Counted from the stretch's first letter, positions 49,201-60,968 are shown. The stretch is DNA of 64,000 bases from Magnolia sinica (GCF_029962835.1 NC_080583.1:69983158-70047157); one strand, 5' to 3'. Notes: generated by a model not told the origin, from the letters alone. Translations and numbers: made by a program.

Positions 49201-52200
49201 GTTGGGCAAGGACCTATGGACTGAGGCTGTTAACACGGCTTGTTATTTGGTGAACCGTTCTCCTTCAACGGCAATTGAATGTAAAATTCCAGAGGAAGTA
49301 CAGAGTGGTTAGAAACTCGACTACTCAGATTTATGCATATTTGGTTGTGAGGCTTACTCTCATGTATCGTCAGTTGAGAGAGATAAGCTAGACCATAGGG
49401 CCAAAAAGTATATCTTTGTTGGCTATGACATTGGTGTGAAAGGTTACAGGTTATTCGACAAGGTCACACGCAAGGTCATCACTAGCCGTGACGTCAGATT
49501 CGATGAAAGCTCAGCAAGAGGAACTGAAAAAGGTGATCGTAGACGTCCAGATTGATACAAATGATACACAGGCAGAGACATATGTGAAGACAAAGGTACA
49601 GTATCAGGTGGAGCAGCCACCTATGAGAAGGAACCCATCGCGTGATCGCAGGTTACCAGTAAGATAAAGGGACTACTCTAATATTGTATATGCCCCCATT
49701 ACAGATGAGGGGGACCTGTTTACTATTTAGGAGGCTCTTGATGAGCCTGATGCAGAAAAGTGGAAGGCGACGGTGGATAATGAGATGGACTCGTTGCATA
49801 AAAATCACACATGGGAGCTGATGGAGCTTCTTGTGAGCCAAAAAGTGATAGGATGCAAGTGGTTATTCAATAAGAAACAGGATAGATACAAAGCAAGGTT
49901 GGTAGTGAAGGGTTATGCTCAGAGAGAAGGAATCGACTTCATAGAGATATTTGCGCCGGTGATTAAGCAAGTATCTATCAGATTCGTGTTGGTGCTAGTT
50001 GCCCAATACGATCTAGAGCTAGAATAGATGGATGTGAAGACTGCATTTCTACATGGGGAATTGAAAGAGCAGATCTACATGAAGCAACCAAAGGGCTACG
50101 AAGTTAAAGGGGCAGAGAAAAAGGTTTACAGGTTAATGAGGTCGTTGTACGGCCTGAAACAGTCGCCTAGGCAGTGGTATAAAAAATTTGATTCTTTCAT
50201 GGTGAGTCAGAAATTTACTCGGAGTGAATACGATCATTTTGTCTATTACAAGACACTCAATGATGGAAAATTCATCATCCTAGTACTGTATGTTGATGAT
50301 ATGTTGATCGTTTGTCATGATATGTCTGAAATCAATGTACTGAAGACTCAGTTATCAGGGAGATTCGAGATGAAAGATCTGGGGGCTTCAAAGAGGGTTC
50401 TCGGCATAGATATTCATAGAGATAGGAAGAGGAGCAGGCTTTGGTTATCACAGGAAGAATACCTTGAAAAGGTATTGATCAAGTATGGGATGGATCAGGC
50501 AAAACCGATGAGCGTTCCCCACGCGGCTCACTTTAAGCTTTCCTCAGAACAATGTCCTAAATCAATTGAGAAAAAACAAGTTATGTCTCATGTGCCCTAT
50601 TCGAATACGGTTGGCAGTTTAATGTATGTCATGGTCTGTACGAGACCGGATATTTCACAGGTAGTCGGTGTTATGAGCAGATACATGTCAAACCCCTGCA
50701 AGCAACATTGGGAGGCAGTGAAATGGCTACTTCAATATATTCGAGGTACGAAAGACTACGTCTTAACTTTTGAGAAAACAGGGACAAAGTTGGTTAGGTA
50801 TGTGGATTTCGACTACGCAGGCAGTATAGATTCTAGGAAGTCTACTTCAGGATACCCGTTTGTACTAGCGGGTGGAGCAATCAGTTAGATGTCGAAGCTT
50901 CAGTCCGTAGTAGCTCTTTCCACGACCGAAACAGAATATATGGCAGTGACGGAAGCGTTTAAAGAAGGTGTTTGTCTCAGAGGCATGATAAATCAGTTGG
51001 GACTTCAGCAGGAGGCCGTGCCGGTTAACTGTGATAGCGAGAGCGCTATAAATTTGGCTAAAAATTTTGTTTATCACTCACATACTAAACACATTGATGT
51101 TCGTCACCACTTTATCCGACAGGTGCTTGAGGAAGGAGGCGTTACACTAGAAAAGATTCACACCAGCATGAATCCAGCAGACATACTCACCTAGGTCGTT
51201 TCTACAAAGAAGTTCAAGTTCTGTGCAACTTCTCTGGGCTTGGCGATGGCGTAAAAGAAGGACGGAGTATGCACAAGAAGCGTTGATTGAAGCTATGATG
51301 CGATGAAGAGATAAGAGAAGAGGTCAAGGAGCTATACAGTTAAAGATTGAAGACTTGGTGGAGATTGTTGAAAAAGTCTTAAATCTGATTTTAGGTGTTG
51401 TTCGATCGGTCATGGGTCAGCCACGACCGGTCATGGGAGCCGCTCGACTAGTCGAGTACCACTCAACTCAAAGTCCAATGACTTGGGGATTTTTAGTATC
51501 CGGGCTGCTCAACCGGTCGTGGGGATGTCTCAACCGGTCGTAAGGGTCCTATAACCAGTCGTAGCCTCGGCTCGACTAGTCATAATTACGCAGATTCGTT
51601 TCCGAATCTGATGCGGACTACGGAAATTTGAGTCAGTCTTTTACATGGTGTGAAAGGAAGTTGCCTAAACTATAAATAAGGGTCCCTAGGGCTTTTCTAG
51701 ATATAATGGGAAATAATTCTAAAGCTTTCTAAAGGGGTTCTAGGGAAATCAAAGGGTGTAGTAAGGGTAAGATTCGAGGTTGATCGAATTGGGTAAGTCC
51801 TCTATCTTGTAAGTTTCTTTTCATAGTGGATTCTGTTGCTTTGTGCCGTGGTTTTTTCCCGCAAGGGTTTTCCACGTTAAAACTCTGTGTTCTTTTGTGA
51901 TTGCTTATTACTATTGAATTGCTATCCTAGATCTAGATCTGTGTGGTTTTGCAGGGCACAAATCCCCAACATTAGATAGTGTGGCTCACCTAACTGTTGG
52001 ATCAACCAAATTTTAGTCTTTAAGGACCTGTTTGGATACCAACAAATAAGTTACTTCTTAACTTAAGCCACTAAGTTACTTTTATCATTTGAGTTAATTT
52101 GGTAAACATGAATGTAAAAGTAATTCCCTTGCTTAAAGTTACTTATCCATGTTAGTTTTTTTAAAACTTTTTAACTCTTTACTTTTCTACTTCTCTCTCA

Positions 52201-55200
52201 CTTACTCTGACGCAGGAATGGACATGATGAGGTCGATCACCATCTTCCTCAGGGATAACTACTCCGAATCCATAGGGTTTCTCTGGACTCCTCACAGAGA
52301 TTCCTCGAATCCACGAGGGAAAATAGGAAAATAGAAATAATTCTAATAAATTCGAAAATAGATTGATTGATGATAAAAATGAAATTTTAACCCTTTAAAT
52401 CGTAATCTCAAACCTAGGAAGAAGTTTCATGGTTTTCGCCCTAAAAAAAAAATTAATTAAGTCTACTATTTAGGCTAACCACGTTATTCTCCTTAATTTT
52501 CCATGCCATTTTCATGTTGGGCACAACTCCTAAAGCTCAAAGGATCAAGAGTAATGATCGAATTAAAACTTACTATAAATAGTAAAAAGAAATTCAAAAG
52601 GATTTTTGACATTTGACAAATCCGGCATGGTCAACCTAGCATAGTAAGGTTGGTCTTATAAAGTAGCTTCTCGTACCCCAAAATCATATATGGTATGTCG
52701 AATAACTCATTCTGGTTTGCGAGATATGCCTATTTTAGGGTTTTGATGGTCCCGATCACTTCTGCCTGCGATCAGGCCTCCTCAAGTCCATCTTGGACAT
52801 GAAAGTGTCCATGACCCACTCTATATTAGCCCCCTCCACTTCAGAAAAAACTCATCATCGAGTTCTCATCCCGTTTCGGTTCATGATACTCTGTTAGGTC
52901 TGCGGTGTAGAAAGTACGTGAGATCTCCATGTCATCTTGAAAATCAACAACGTAAGCATTGACATTAATCTTTCAGAGGATCAGTAACAGTCCAACCTTC
53001 TTATTCTTCAACATATTGTAGATCCTTATCGGAAATCTCTCATTGTGTAGATGAACCATAACATAGTCGCCCACCTCGAACAACTTTTGTCACCGATGCT
53101 TGTCAGCTTGCTCATTATACTTGTTGTTCTGCTACAATACTCATGCCTAGGAGCTTAGGCAAAAGGACTAAGTCAAGTGTGTGGTGGGGCACTCGACCAT
53201 AAACAATTTGGAATTGAGACTTCCTTATCGAGTAGTTCACCATGTTATTGAATATAAATTTTGCTTGAGATAAGAGAAAATCCCATTGATTCAGTTTTTC
53301 ACCCGAAATACATCGAAGGAGGGGTCCCAACGTGTGATTCACAACTTCCCCATGTAGCTGCATGACCTCTCTGAAGAATAGATTTGCTATGTGTGTTGCA
53401 TCAAGGGTCTTCTTACATGGGATAAAGTACGTCTTTTTTGAGAAACGATCTACCACTACGAACACTAAATCCATGTCACGCTGTGTTTGTGAGAGACCAA
53501 TCACAAAGTCCATAGATAAGTCCTCCCAAGGACTGTCGGGCACATGTAATTTGTTATAAAGACCCATATTCTGAGACTGCCCCTTAGAAGTCTGATAAAC
53601 ATGATAACGCTTTACTGTTTTACCCATGCCATGTATCAATTACAACCAGCAATACCGCTCCTTCACAAGAGCTCGAGTCTTATCTCACCCAAGGTGTCCA
53701 CCAAGGCCACCTTCATGTAGCTCTTAAATAATCCGCTCACTCGGAGAACTTTAGGGGGATGAAAAGTCGATTCCCTTTGAAGAGAAAATCATCTTGCATA
53801 TGTAGGTCACTGGGATGACCATCTTAGTACCTCATCCATGTATTTTTTAAGTCTTCATCCCCAGCATACAGGTTTTTGAGATAATCGAAGCCGACTATCT
53901 CATTGCTCATTGTAACAAGTAGTGAAGCATGACGGCTAAGTGCATCAGCTACCTTAGTTTGTTGCCCTAACTTGTGCTCCAAAAGGAATGCTAATTACTG
54001 TAAAAATACAACCCATCTAGCATGCACACGATTCACGTTAGCCTGATATTAATGAATTTGAGAGCTTGATGGTCTGTGTAAAGAATGAACTTCGTCTGAA
54101 TTAAGTAATGTCGCTAAAGTCACAGTGCCTGGACTACTGCGTGTGATTCGAGTTCGTAGGTTGACTAGTTTTTGCTTGTATCACTAAAATTTTCACTATA
54201 AAAGGATACCGGCCTACTTTCTTGAGATAAAACTCCCCCAATTTAGACATATGAAGCATCACATTCAACCTTAAAAAGTTTGTCAAAGCTGCGAAGTACA
54301 AGAACCTAGGTTATAGACAATCTGTGCTTAATTTCAGCAAAGTTCCTGTTAGCTTAGCCGATCCACTGAAATGACCCCTTCTTCATGCAATCTGTAATTG
54401 GTGACACAATGGTACTAAAATTCTTCACAAACCGATGATGAATGTTGCCAATCTATGAAAACTCCATACTTCGTGGATGTTTGTTGGAACCGTCCATTCC
54501 CTAATAACTTTTACCTTTTTATCGTCACTTGGATGCCCATGGATGTAATAACAAAGCCCAAAAACAACAATTTATTGGTCAAATAGCTACATTTTTTTAG
54601 ATTGAGATACAACATATTTTCAATGATCATATAAAGGGCCTGTTTGAGGTGTAAAATAAGGTCATTAGGCCAAATTTCTTTGAATTCATTTAGTAACGGC
54701 CTTAAACTTGGAGGAATATTTAGGGGATTTGATTCCTTGCCTTTACCACTACGACGTACACATCGTCAGTTTCCTTGGATTCCTCCATAAAATCTCGAAT
54801 AGTTATGTGAGAACTCCTCTCCACTTTAGATGCTTTACAATGGTAGTTATGTGAGAACTCCTCTCCACTTTAGATGCTTTACGATGGTTTTCTAATGCCA
54901 TAGGGGCAAGGACTATTTTTCTATCATACTTGACGAAGACATAAACATTGTCTCATCCTTAATGGATCGCATCATGGTCCGATTGCCATGGTCGATCGAG
55001 TAACATATTGCATACTTTCATGTATACTATGTTACAAAGTATTTGATCCTTATAATTTTTACCAATTGAAAACTAGACAATACATTATTTGGTTACCATG
55101 GTCTTGTTTACCTTTTTTATCCAGCTAATCGAGTAAGGGGAATGATGCTTTGTCGTAGGTAGCCACAACTTGTCCACCATCACCTTCGAGACGATATTCA

Positions 55201-57366
55201 CACTACTACCGCTGTCTATTATTACTGCACAAACCTTGTCATTGATACATCTCGTGCAGAATATATTGTACCACTATGGATACAACTCCTTCCTGGGGGT
55301 GTCAATAATTGCCTAATGGCCAACAATTCACCATGATCCTCAACCAACCATTCTTCATCACCAGCTCCTTCCTCAACGGTTTGTTCATCTTCATCAATTT
55401 CAGGGTCTTCTTCCACTTCATCACCTTTAGTGCCTTGTTCATTAATGGACAAGTGGGTTGCTGGGCATTGAGGGCAGGTGTTTGATAAGTTACCTAATTA
55501 GCCAAAGCGATAACAAGTATTTCACCTTGGCCGACCTAAGGATTTGGAATCTTACTTAAACCCATTATTGTAAGTGCTACACATAGAGGCCTAGATGAGC
55601 CACTCCTTGTGTCACAGTTTACGGTTACAGGAGGTTGAGAACATCCTCCTACTGGTTATTTTCCTTGTACAATAATTGAATCCTGTGTGGGACCCATTTG
55701 TGGCAGCTTGAGTTAATGGATAAGGCCGAGTAAAGACTCTTACAAGTTGTGTTTTTGCCCTACCTGCCAACTGAACCACTTCATCCACGGTCTCGACCAA
55801 GTATATCCGAACTCGGTCCTTAATCGTCGATCGTCACCCACATATAAATCATGCTACCTTCTGTGATTCGGTTTCTTACAGGTCATTCCGCGTTGCCAAT
55901 CGTTGGAATTCTCCAGTGTAATTTGTGAAGACTCAATTCCCCTGTCGAGAAATTTGGTATTGTTGGAAAAATACATGCTCGTAATCGCTAGGGAGGAATC
56001 ATGATCAACGTAGGTGTCTCATGGAGCTAGGGAGGAATCGTGATCAAAGTAGGTGGCTCATTCGTAGCCATGATCTGACGAGCGCCTTGTTCTGTTGGGC
56101 ATATGAGACTTGTAATATCTCCCACCATGCAGAAGCATCAAATTTAAATTTTGAATGCTACTAATTTCACCTTTTTATCTTCCAACATGTCCATGTAATC
56201 AAAATATCATTATACATAGGTTAACCAGTTGAGGAAATCTTCTATATATAATAAGCTATTAAAACTAAGAAGTTCGACCTTATCGCGATAGTCTCTTTCA
56301 ACACAATCCAATCGATCACCTCAATGAACTAGTTGTCGATCAAAGCCACCATTGATGTCTTCATCGCTGGAGCTTGACTCACCATCGGCATTGCCCTATG
56401 AAAATTTGGATTATGCCTCACAACAACCGCAAGTGGCTGAGCATCACCTTGAGCCTGGGGTGGAATTAGTGTATCTACAAGACGGTTAAGGGTTGCCTGC
56501 TCCCCTTACATGGTCAACAAACTTTCTTGGTGGAAAGCTTCATTCTTTCCAAAAGATAACGAATCTCTGGATCATCATCCATGGGTTTTTGGTCCATTCC
56601 TTTGTTATTTTTCATCGGTTCGAAGGAAGTCCTCTCTTTGATACAAATTGATGCAAGGATGGATGTGATGAGGTCGATCACCGCCTTCCTTAAGGATAAC
56701 TATGAATCCACGGAGCTAATCTGGACTCCTCACATAGATTCCTCGAATCCACGAGGGAAAATAGGTAAATAGAAATAATTCTTAATAAAATAAAATATAG
56801 CTCGATTGCTAATAAAAGCAAAATTACAACCCTTTAAATAGTAATCTCAAACCTAGGAAGAAGTTTTAGAATCAAACTCCAACTTAAACTCCCTTAAAAC
56901 GTGACTTACTATAAATAGTAAACTTACTATTTATAGATGGTCGTGATTCCTACTAGACTTCATGGTTTTTGGCCAAAAATAGTAAGTGTCCTATTTGGCC
57001 TAACCATGTTATTCTCCTAAATTTTCTAAGCCCTTTTTTCATGTTGGGCACAACTCTTAAAGCTCAAAGGATCAAGAGTAATGATTGAATTAAAACTTAC
57101 TATAAATAGTAAAATCGAAATTGAAAAGGATTTTTGACCATCGATCTGATGGAATCTCACATATCCGGCATGAGTAACCTAGCAAAGTGGGGTTGGTTAG
57201 CTAAAGTAGCTTCTCCTACCCCAAAATCATATATGGTATGTCCAATAACTCATTCCGGTTTGCAAGATATGCATGTTTTAGGGTTCTGACGGTCCTAATC
57301 ACTTTCGCCTTCGATCAAGCTTTCTTTGGTCCATCTTAGACATGAAAGTGTCCATGACCCGCTTTA

Positions 57367-57426
<60 letters not shown>

Positions 57427-59347
57427 TATCCATATCAAAGGAGGCCTCACATGATGGCTGTCCACGTTAAATGTGGGGCCCACATGATGGATGGTCCACA
57501 TCAGAGGTAGGCCTCGCATGATGGATCACCCTTATTAAGATGGGCCCCACATGATGGATCACCCTTATCAACATGGGCCCACATAATAGAGATTCCACAT
57601 CAAAAGTTGACCCCTAATGATAAATAGTCCACATCCAAAATGGGCCAGTATGATGGACGATCCACTTCAAATAAGGGGCCAACACAATGGACGGCCCTTC
57701 AAAGATAAGCTCCAAATGATTGACAATGGACATTGAAGTTGGGCCCCACATGATCGATGGTGGGCATATCAAGGTGGCCTCACATCATGCATGGTCCATA
57801 TTAAAGGTCAGCCCCTAATGATGAATGGTTGACATCGAAGGTGAGCCCCGTATGATGGGCAACCCACATTGAAGGTGGGGCACACATGATGGACAGTTCA
57901 TGTCAAAGGTGGGCTCCACATGATGGGTAATTACAAATGGTGGCCCCACATGATGGATGGTCTAGATCAAGGTGGGCCCCACATGATGGATGTTCCACAT
58001 CGAAGGTCAGCCCTATGGCGAGTGGCCCATATCCAAGGCAAGCCACGCATGATGGGCAACCCAACTGAAGGTGGGGCCCACATGATGGACAGTCCACATT
58101 GAAAATGTGCTCGACATGATGGCCGATTGATATAATTAAAAGTGGGCCTCACATGATGGACAATAACATTAATGGTGGCCCCACATGATGGATGACCAAT
58201 ATCAAAGGTAGGCCCTACATAGTGGGTGATGTACATTAAAGGTCAAAGCCTAATTAGGAATGGCTCACATCTAAGGTGGGGCCTACATAATGGGTAGCTC
58301 ACATCACAGGTGAGGCCCATACAATGAACAGTCAATATGAAAGATTGGCCCCACATGATGACACTAATTGTGAGGGAGACCAAACATACTTATGGGATAA
58401 ATACTTATAATGTTGGAAACCAAATATGCTTTTCTATTTTTTAGCCAATAATCATATTGTTCACTAAATATACTTATCTACTAAATAAGTAAAAATCAAG
58501 ATAAGCTACTCGTGGCATAAATAACTTATCTAAAGTAACCAACTATCCAAAGACCCCCTCATGAGAACATGAGAATGTCCACATGATGGATGAATTAGAT
58601 ATCATGTGCACATCAAAGTAGGCCCATATATAGTGCATTGTAGAATATGCCTATTCTAATAATCTTGTAAAGTATCCATGGTTAAAATACTCGGCAACTT
58701 GGATGGGCACATCCGTTCCCAGGTCAAGTCAGGACTCACCCAAGTCGGGAGCTGAATCGGCCTGACTCACCGAAGTCAAGAGGTAACTTCGGAGGGTGAC
58801 TTATGGCACCGAATTGGATGGGTCGTCCGTTCGAGTTTAAGTCAACTTGAACCTCGTCCGTGACAATTCAGCATGTGAGGAACTGGCCTCATTGCATGGG
58901 CGCAATTGCAATCCCTACGAACAGTTTCAATCCTACCCACGGTCTCAAGAAAAGCATTCTCAGAGGTGCAGACTCAGTAGAAAACTGGGCCTGTGCCATA
59001 TATCAAAACTAGGTAAGTATCATCATCACCGTAGCAGTGTCCCTGCTATTAGTTCAAAAACCCAAAACTGACTTCTACACTTGAGTTGGGTAACCTCAGA
59101 GACCACTGTCAATAATCAAACTCGATGTGTTTTGATTCAACATCATTTAGTTTCCCCATGAATCAGCTTCAAATCTCATCAAACTGAGTTGACTCAGTTG
59201 AGATGAGCTGAGTCATGGAGCTTTAGAAGGGCTCTATTGCTTGTTGTCCTTCATTAGACCATTGTTGGTCACCGTGGCCTAGGCCTGATGCTAGTCCACA
59301 CCATCCGGCCCATAATTTAAACCTTGTTTTTAATCGAATAAATTTAA

Positions 59348-59381
<34 letters not shown>

Positions 59382-60174
59382 AAATGTGTGACTTCAATAA
59401 ACTCGAACTCCATGGGGAAAGTTTTCTCACTCGACTGTTAAAAATCCTACCTCATTTCCACCGCAATTACCTCTAAGTGATTAGTACTCTACCACCATGG
59501 ATTCAAGTTTCAAAATTCAATTCAACCTGTGATCTATTCAAACAAGCTTTTTTATTCTCTATTCTATATATATAAAGGATCCGGGTGATCCATTTCAAGA
59601 TGAGTTTTCTTTTAACATTGTATTTCTTTAAGAGTATATTTCTTCATCCACAAAGCTTGGAAATCTTGAAGAAAGCCAATTTGGAAGTCTTACCGTCTGC
59701 GTCGAGGATTCCATCCTCGATCAGCTTAGGAACGTGAAACATTAGGGCACAAAGGCTCACTGGAACAGTCCAAACCACAGCTCCTCGGATCCGCATCTTA
59801 GCAGCAACATCCATAGCCCATCCCATCGTCCCATCCGCAATGATGCATGTGATCTTATCATGACCTGACTCATTCATCTTACGAATCAGCTCTTCTAAAC
59901 CACCAGGCATGACATGTAAAATACATTCACATAGCTTGCCCACCTCATTCCGGTCATCATCAGGTGCCATCCCATCTGGGATTGCGACCAGACGGATCTG
60001 TCCGTCCACAACACCCATCTTTGGCAGTGCTGCCACGACGCGGGCATGATTGAACTCAGTGTTCACGAACGTGATTCTGAACCCACGGTCCATCAAGCAA
60101 TGAGAGATCTCCATGAAGGGTATGACATGACCTTGAGCCGGGTATGGTATGACTAGAGCGTGTGGGTTTGCCAT
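42335..60174 (-). CDS. UGT83A-like UDP-glycosyltransferase gene, two exons, 16.5-kb intron
   Basis: Family 1 plant UGTs move a sugar from a UDP-sugar to small molecules in the cytosol. The acceptor here is unknown. Exon 1 (59694-60174) and exon 2 (42335-43224) join in phase: GACG|GTAAGA donor at 59693 and TTTTTGCAG|GATTT acceptor at 43225, giving ...ILDADGFPTKHQMIKLSP. That junction text is very close to UGT83A1-type proteins. The N-terminal catalytic His (AQGH), the Asp partner (IIADGT) and the C-terminal PSPG box (WSPQQTVLAHP ... HCGWNS ... ADQ) are all present. An in-frame TGA (42412-42410) follows SLELMQTA. Reading on, 24 more codons (KNVAEGGSSFKNFND...KLKC) reach TAG at 42335. The protein is 431 residues to the TGA, about 455 if read on, against about 464 for UGT83A1. 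It is either a truncated gene, a young pseudogene, or carries a sequence error. Confidence 0.88.
43225..43760. other. Intron sequence, no gene seen
   Basis: Unassigned sequence between the exon and the first minisatellite array. TTTGGATAATTGG near 43487 resembles the outer end of the right minisatellite element and may be the left end of that repeat's second copy. Confidence 0.4.
43790..44140 (+). repeat. GGGCCCAC-type minisatellite array, left copy
   Basis: About eleven diverged units of roughly 30 bp of the form TTTGATGTGGACCATCCATC + ATGTGGGCCCACC. A (GA)n tract follows at 44157-44184. Confidence 0.85.
44157..44430 (+). mobile_element. Flank of left minisatellite-cored repeat
   Basis: The (GA)n tract is followed by GGAAAGTAAAACTTCAAAAAGTT and TTAAGTTACTTTTGAAG. 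These resemble the reverse complement of 52030-52200. I infer the same non-autonomous repeat family in the opposite orientation. Confidence 0.5.
44431..46800. other. Intron sequence with a degenerate about 80-bp repeat
   Basis: Between about 44820 and 45560 the phrases CATGGCAAGA(G/T)GGCCA, GGAAA(A/C)GACTAT and CTATTCATCACT return every 70-90 bp, suggesting an old tandem repeat of seven to nine units. No gene was seen in the rest. Confidence 0.45.
46801..47356 (+). repeat. 5' LTR of the intron copia element
   Basis: Contains repeated near-palindromes of the type CTCGACCGGTCGTGG and a TATA-like CTATAAATAGG near 47065, the likely promoter of the element. Confidence 0.92.
47411..48150 (+). pseudogene. 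Copia gag with zinc knuckle (fossil)
   Basis: Begins MGNGKFNIEKYSGKNNFKLW at 47411, a TNT1-type gag start. The UBN2-like region ALASIHLCLTDEVLYNVL...LKLKCYTFKMAEG follows, and a CCHC knuckle (CNCGLSGHMEKDY-like) lies near 48083-48125. Confidence 0.85.
48151..51200 (+). pseudogene. Copia pol: protease, integrase, RT, RNase H (fossil)
   Basis: Protease LILDTGASYHMTPHRNWF lies near 48260. The GAG-pre-integrase CKHCIYGKQSRLSF follows near 48760-48800. The integrase core is at 48815-49320 (VHSDVWG, FIDDYSRKVWVYF, HTPEQNSVAERMN). RT is at 49770-50500 with YVDDMLIVCHD near 50295. RNase H lies near 50650-51190 (VVALSTTETEY, KHIDVRHHFIR, NPADILT). Broken several times. Confidence 0.9.
51366..51971 (+). 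repeat. 3' LTR of the intron copia element
   Basis: Homologous to 46801-47356. It is about 50 bp longer, mainly in the zone of CGACCGGTCG-type repeats (51400-51470). Confidence 0.92.
52208..52825 (-). repeat. 3' LTR of the intron gypsy element
   Basis: Shares with 56649-57368 the blocks ATGATGAGGTCGATCACC, TCCTCGAATCCACGAGGGAA, AATCTCAAACCTAGGAAGAA and GACATGAAAGTGTCCATGAC. Confidence 0.8.
53115..53639 (-). pseudogene. Gypsy integrase core remnant (fossil)
   Basis: Minus strand: WEDLSMDFVIGLSQTQRDMD, VVVDRFSKKTYFIPC, FIFNNMVNYSIRKSQFQIVY. These are characteristic of plant chromovirus integrases. Confidence 0.85.
56649..57368 (-). repeat. 5' LTR of the intron gypsy element
   Basis: About 100 bp longer than the left LTR, mostly around 56870-56965, where a TAAATAGTAA palindrome-like repeat (ACTATAAATAGTAA / TTACTATTTATAG) occurs. 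Confidence 0.8.
57369..57422. repeat. (TC)n microsatellite, 54 bp
   Basis: Uninterrupted CT dinucleotides directly beside the gypsy LTR. Confidence 0.97.
57425..58360 (-). repeat. GGGCCCAC-type minisatellite array, right copy
   Basis: About 30 diverged units near 30 bp of the form CCACATGATGGATGGTCCAC + ATCAAAGGTGGGCC. This is the reverse complement of the left array. The frames that open through it (Gly/His/Met rich, or Cys/Gly/Pro rich on the other strand) come from the repeat. Confidence 0.88.
58557..59693. other. Intron sequence next to exon 1, no gene seen
   Basis: Unassigned, with an (AAT)n microsatellite at about 59348-59375. Confidence 0.6.
59694..60174 (-). CDS. UGT83A-like gene, exon 1 (N-terminal acceptor-binding half)
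   Basis: I chose ATG 60174 (MANPHALVIPYPAQGHVIPF) because the family starts a few residues before HALVIPYPAQGH. An in-frame ATG at 60192 would add six residues (MQRVLV). The exon codes 160 residues plus one base. It contains VNTEFNHARV, VAIPDGMAPDDDRNEVGKLC and ADGTMGWAMDVAAKM, with no stop or frameshift. Confidence 0.9.
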
Positions 60175-60351
60175 GACCAACACCCTCTGCAAGTGCGTGA
60201 GTAGAACGCGTGTTGTTTGCCCATTGCCTCTGATGTTCTTCGTGCTACTTATTAGGGGTTTGGGTTGGGTGGCTGAGTTTCCAACGCGAAGAATTTGCCT
60301 CGAGGGGTGCTGTTGTATGCATGACGATAAAAACTATGGTGACGTATTATT
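60175..60351 (-). promoter_or_regulatory. Presumed UGT 5' flank and leader
   Basis: The 177 bases between the start codon and the MITE should hold the leader and perhaps the core promoter. No clear TATA box was seen, so the start of transcription may lie within the MITE or beyond. Confidence 0.35.
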
Positions 60352-60968
60352 CGGAAGCGGATTGGCTGGTGTACCACACACCACCGATGTGGCTGGTGTG
60401 TTCAAGTCACCAAGTTTTGTGGGTCCCATTATGGGGTATTAGTTATATCCAAACCGTCTGTCCACTTGGTGAGCTCATTGTAAGACTTGAAACGAAAAAT
60501 AAGATGGATCCAAAAATCAAGTGAACCACACTGTAAAAAAAAGTGGAGGATTAACGCCTGCCATTGAAGTGACAGAAATTTTAGATCAATATGACATTTG
60601 TTTTTTTTTTTTTTCCTCTTCATCCAGGTCTGTGTGACCTTATGAACAGATTGGATGGCATGTAAATGTTACGGTGGAGCCTACAAAAGTTTTAACGGTG
60701 AGAATTATTGTCCTCACTGATACTTGTGGTGTGGTCCATTTGAGATTTGAAAATTATTCATTTTTGGGGTTCAAATCTAAAATGATCTCGAAAAATGGAT
60801 TAACGGTGTAGATATGATAAATACATCATTGCGGGGGCCATGTAACTTTGATCTCCTTTGAACCGTTCTGCAACTCAGAGCTCGTGGAGCGTCAGCGCTC
60901 GTTTCGCACGACACGTACCCACACCAGCTAGGTTGCTGGTGTGTGGTACACTAGCCAGTCCGCTTCCG
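60352..60968. mobile_element. MITE (617 bp) in the UGT upstream region
   Basis: The terminal inverted repeats begin CGGAAGCGGA(T/C)TGGCT and continue GTGTACCACACACCA for about 30 bp with few changes. The direct repeat TATTATT flanks it at 60345-60351 and 60969-60975. It has no coding capacity. The 7-bp duplication (or 8 with one mismatch) points to a hAT-like origin, with Mutator-like as the alternative. Confidence 0.85.

Larger units (their letters stand above)
46801..51971 (+). mobile_element. Ty1/copia retrotransposon of Tork/TNT1 type, whole length but broken
   Basis: LTRs at 46801-47356 and 51366-51971 have TGTTG...CAACA ends. The primer site TGGTATCAGAGC follows at 47359, and a purine tract (TTGGTGGAGA) precedes the right LTR. 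Flanks TTACA (46796-46800) and TTAGA (51972-51976) are a 5-bp target duplication with one change. The coding order is gag, protease, integrase, RT, RNase H. The reading frame has several breaks. By eye about 45 of 550 aligned LTR bases differ (near 8%), so it is much older than the Athila-like element. It lies antisense to the UGT gene. Confidence 0.92.
52208..57368 (-). mobile_element. Ty3/gypsy (chromovirus-like) retrotransposon, heavily broken
   Basis: LTRs at 52208-52825 and 56649-57368 frame a minus-strand internal region. A decayed tRNA-Met-type primer site (TTGTATCAAAGA, minus strand) lies beside the right LTR, and a purine tract (GGAGGGGGC, minus strand) beside the left LTR. An integrase core is at 53115-53639, an RNase H/RT remnant at about 54000-54600, and protease/gag remnants with an acidic stretch (EEDPEIDEDEQTVEEG, 55360-55420) at 55200-56500. 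The frames are broken many times and the LTRs differ clearly more than those of the copia next door. Confidence 0.82.
52022..58556 (-). mobile_element. Minisatellite-cored non-autonomous repeat, split by a gypsy element
   Basis: The left end GGACCTGTTTGGATACCAAC and the inverted right end (GGGGGTCTTTGGATAGTTGG, minus strand) are imperfect terminal inverted repeats of hAT-like look. No clean 8-bp duplication was seen. The inner parts are AT-rich TAAGTTACTT sequence, a (TC)n tract and the minisatellite array (57425-58360). The gypsy element 52208-57368 interrupts it in the pyrimidine tract. Without it the repeat would be about 1.4 kb. Confidence 0.5.
43225..59693 (-). other. Single intron of the UGT gene, 16,469 bp, filled with repeats
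   Basis: Bounded by a good donor (GTAAGA) and acceptor (TTTTTGCAG). It holds an inverted pair of minisatellite-cored repeats, a whole-length copia element and a broken gypsy element. No second host gene was seen in it. Confidence 0.85.

Noticed and set aside
57903-58236. Open frames on both strands rich in Met/Gly/His or Cys/Pro
   Set aside because: They arise from the roughly 30-bp minisatellite and show no protein-like conservation.
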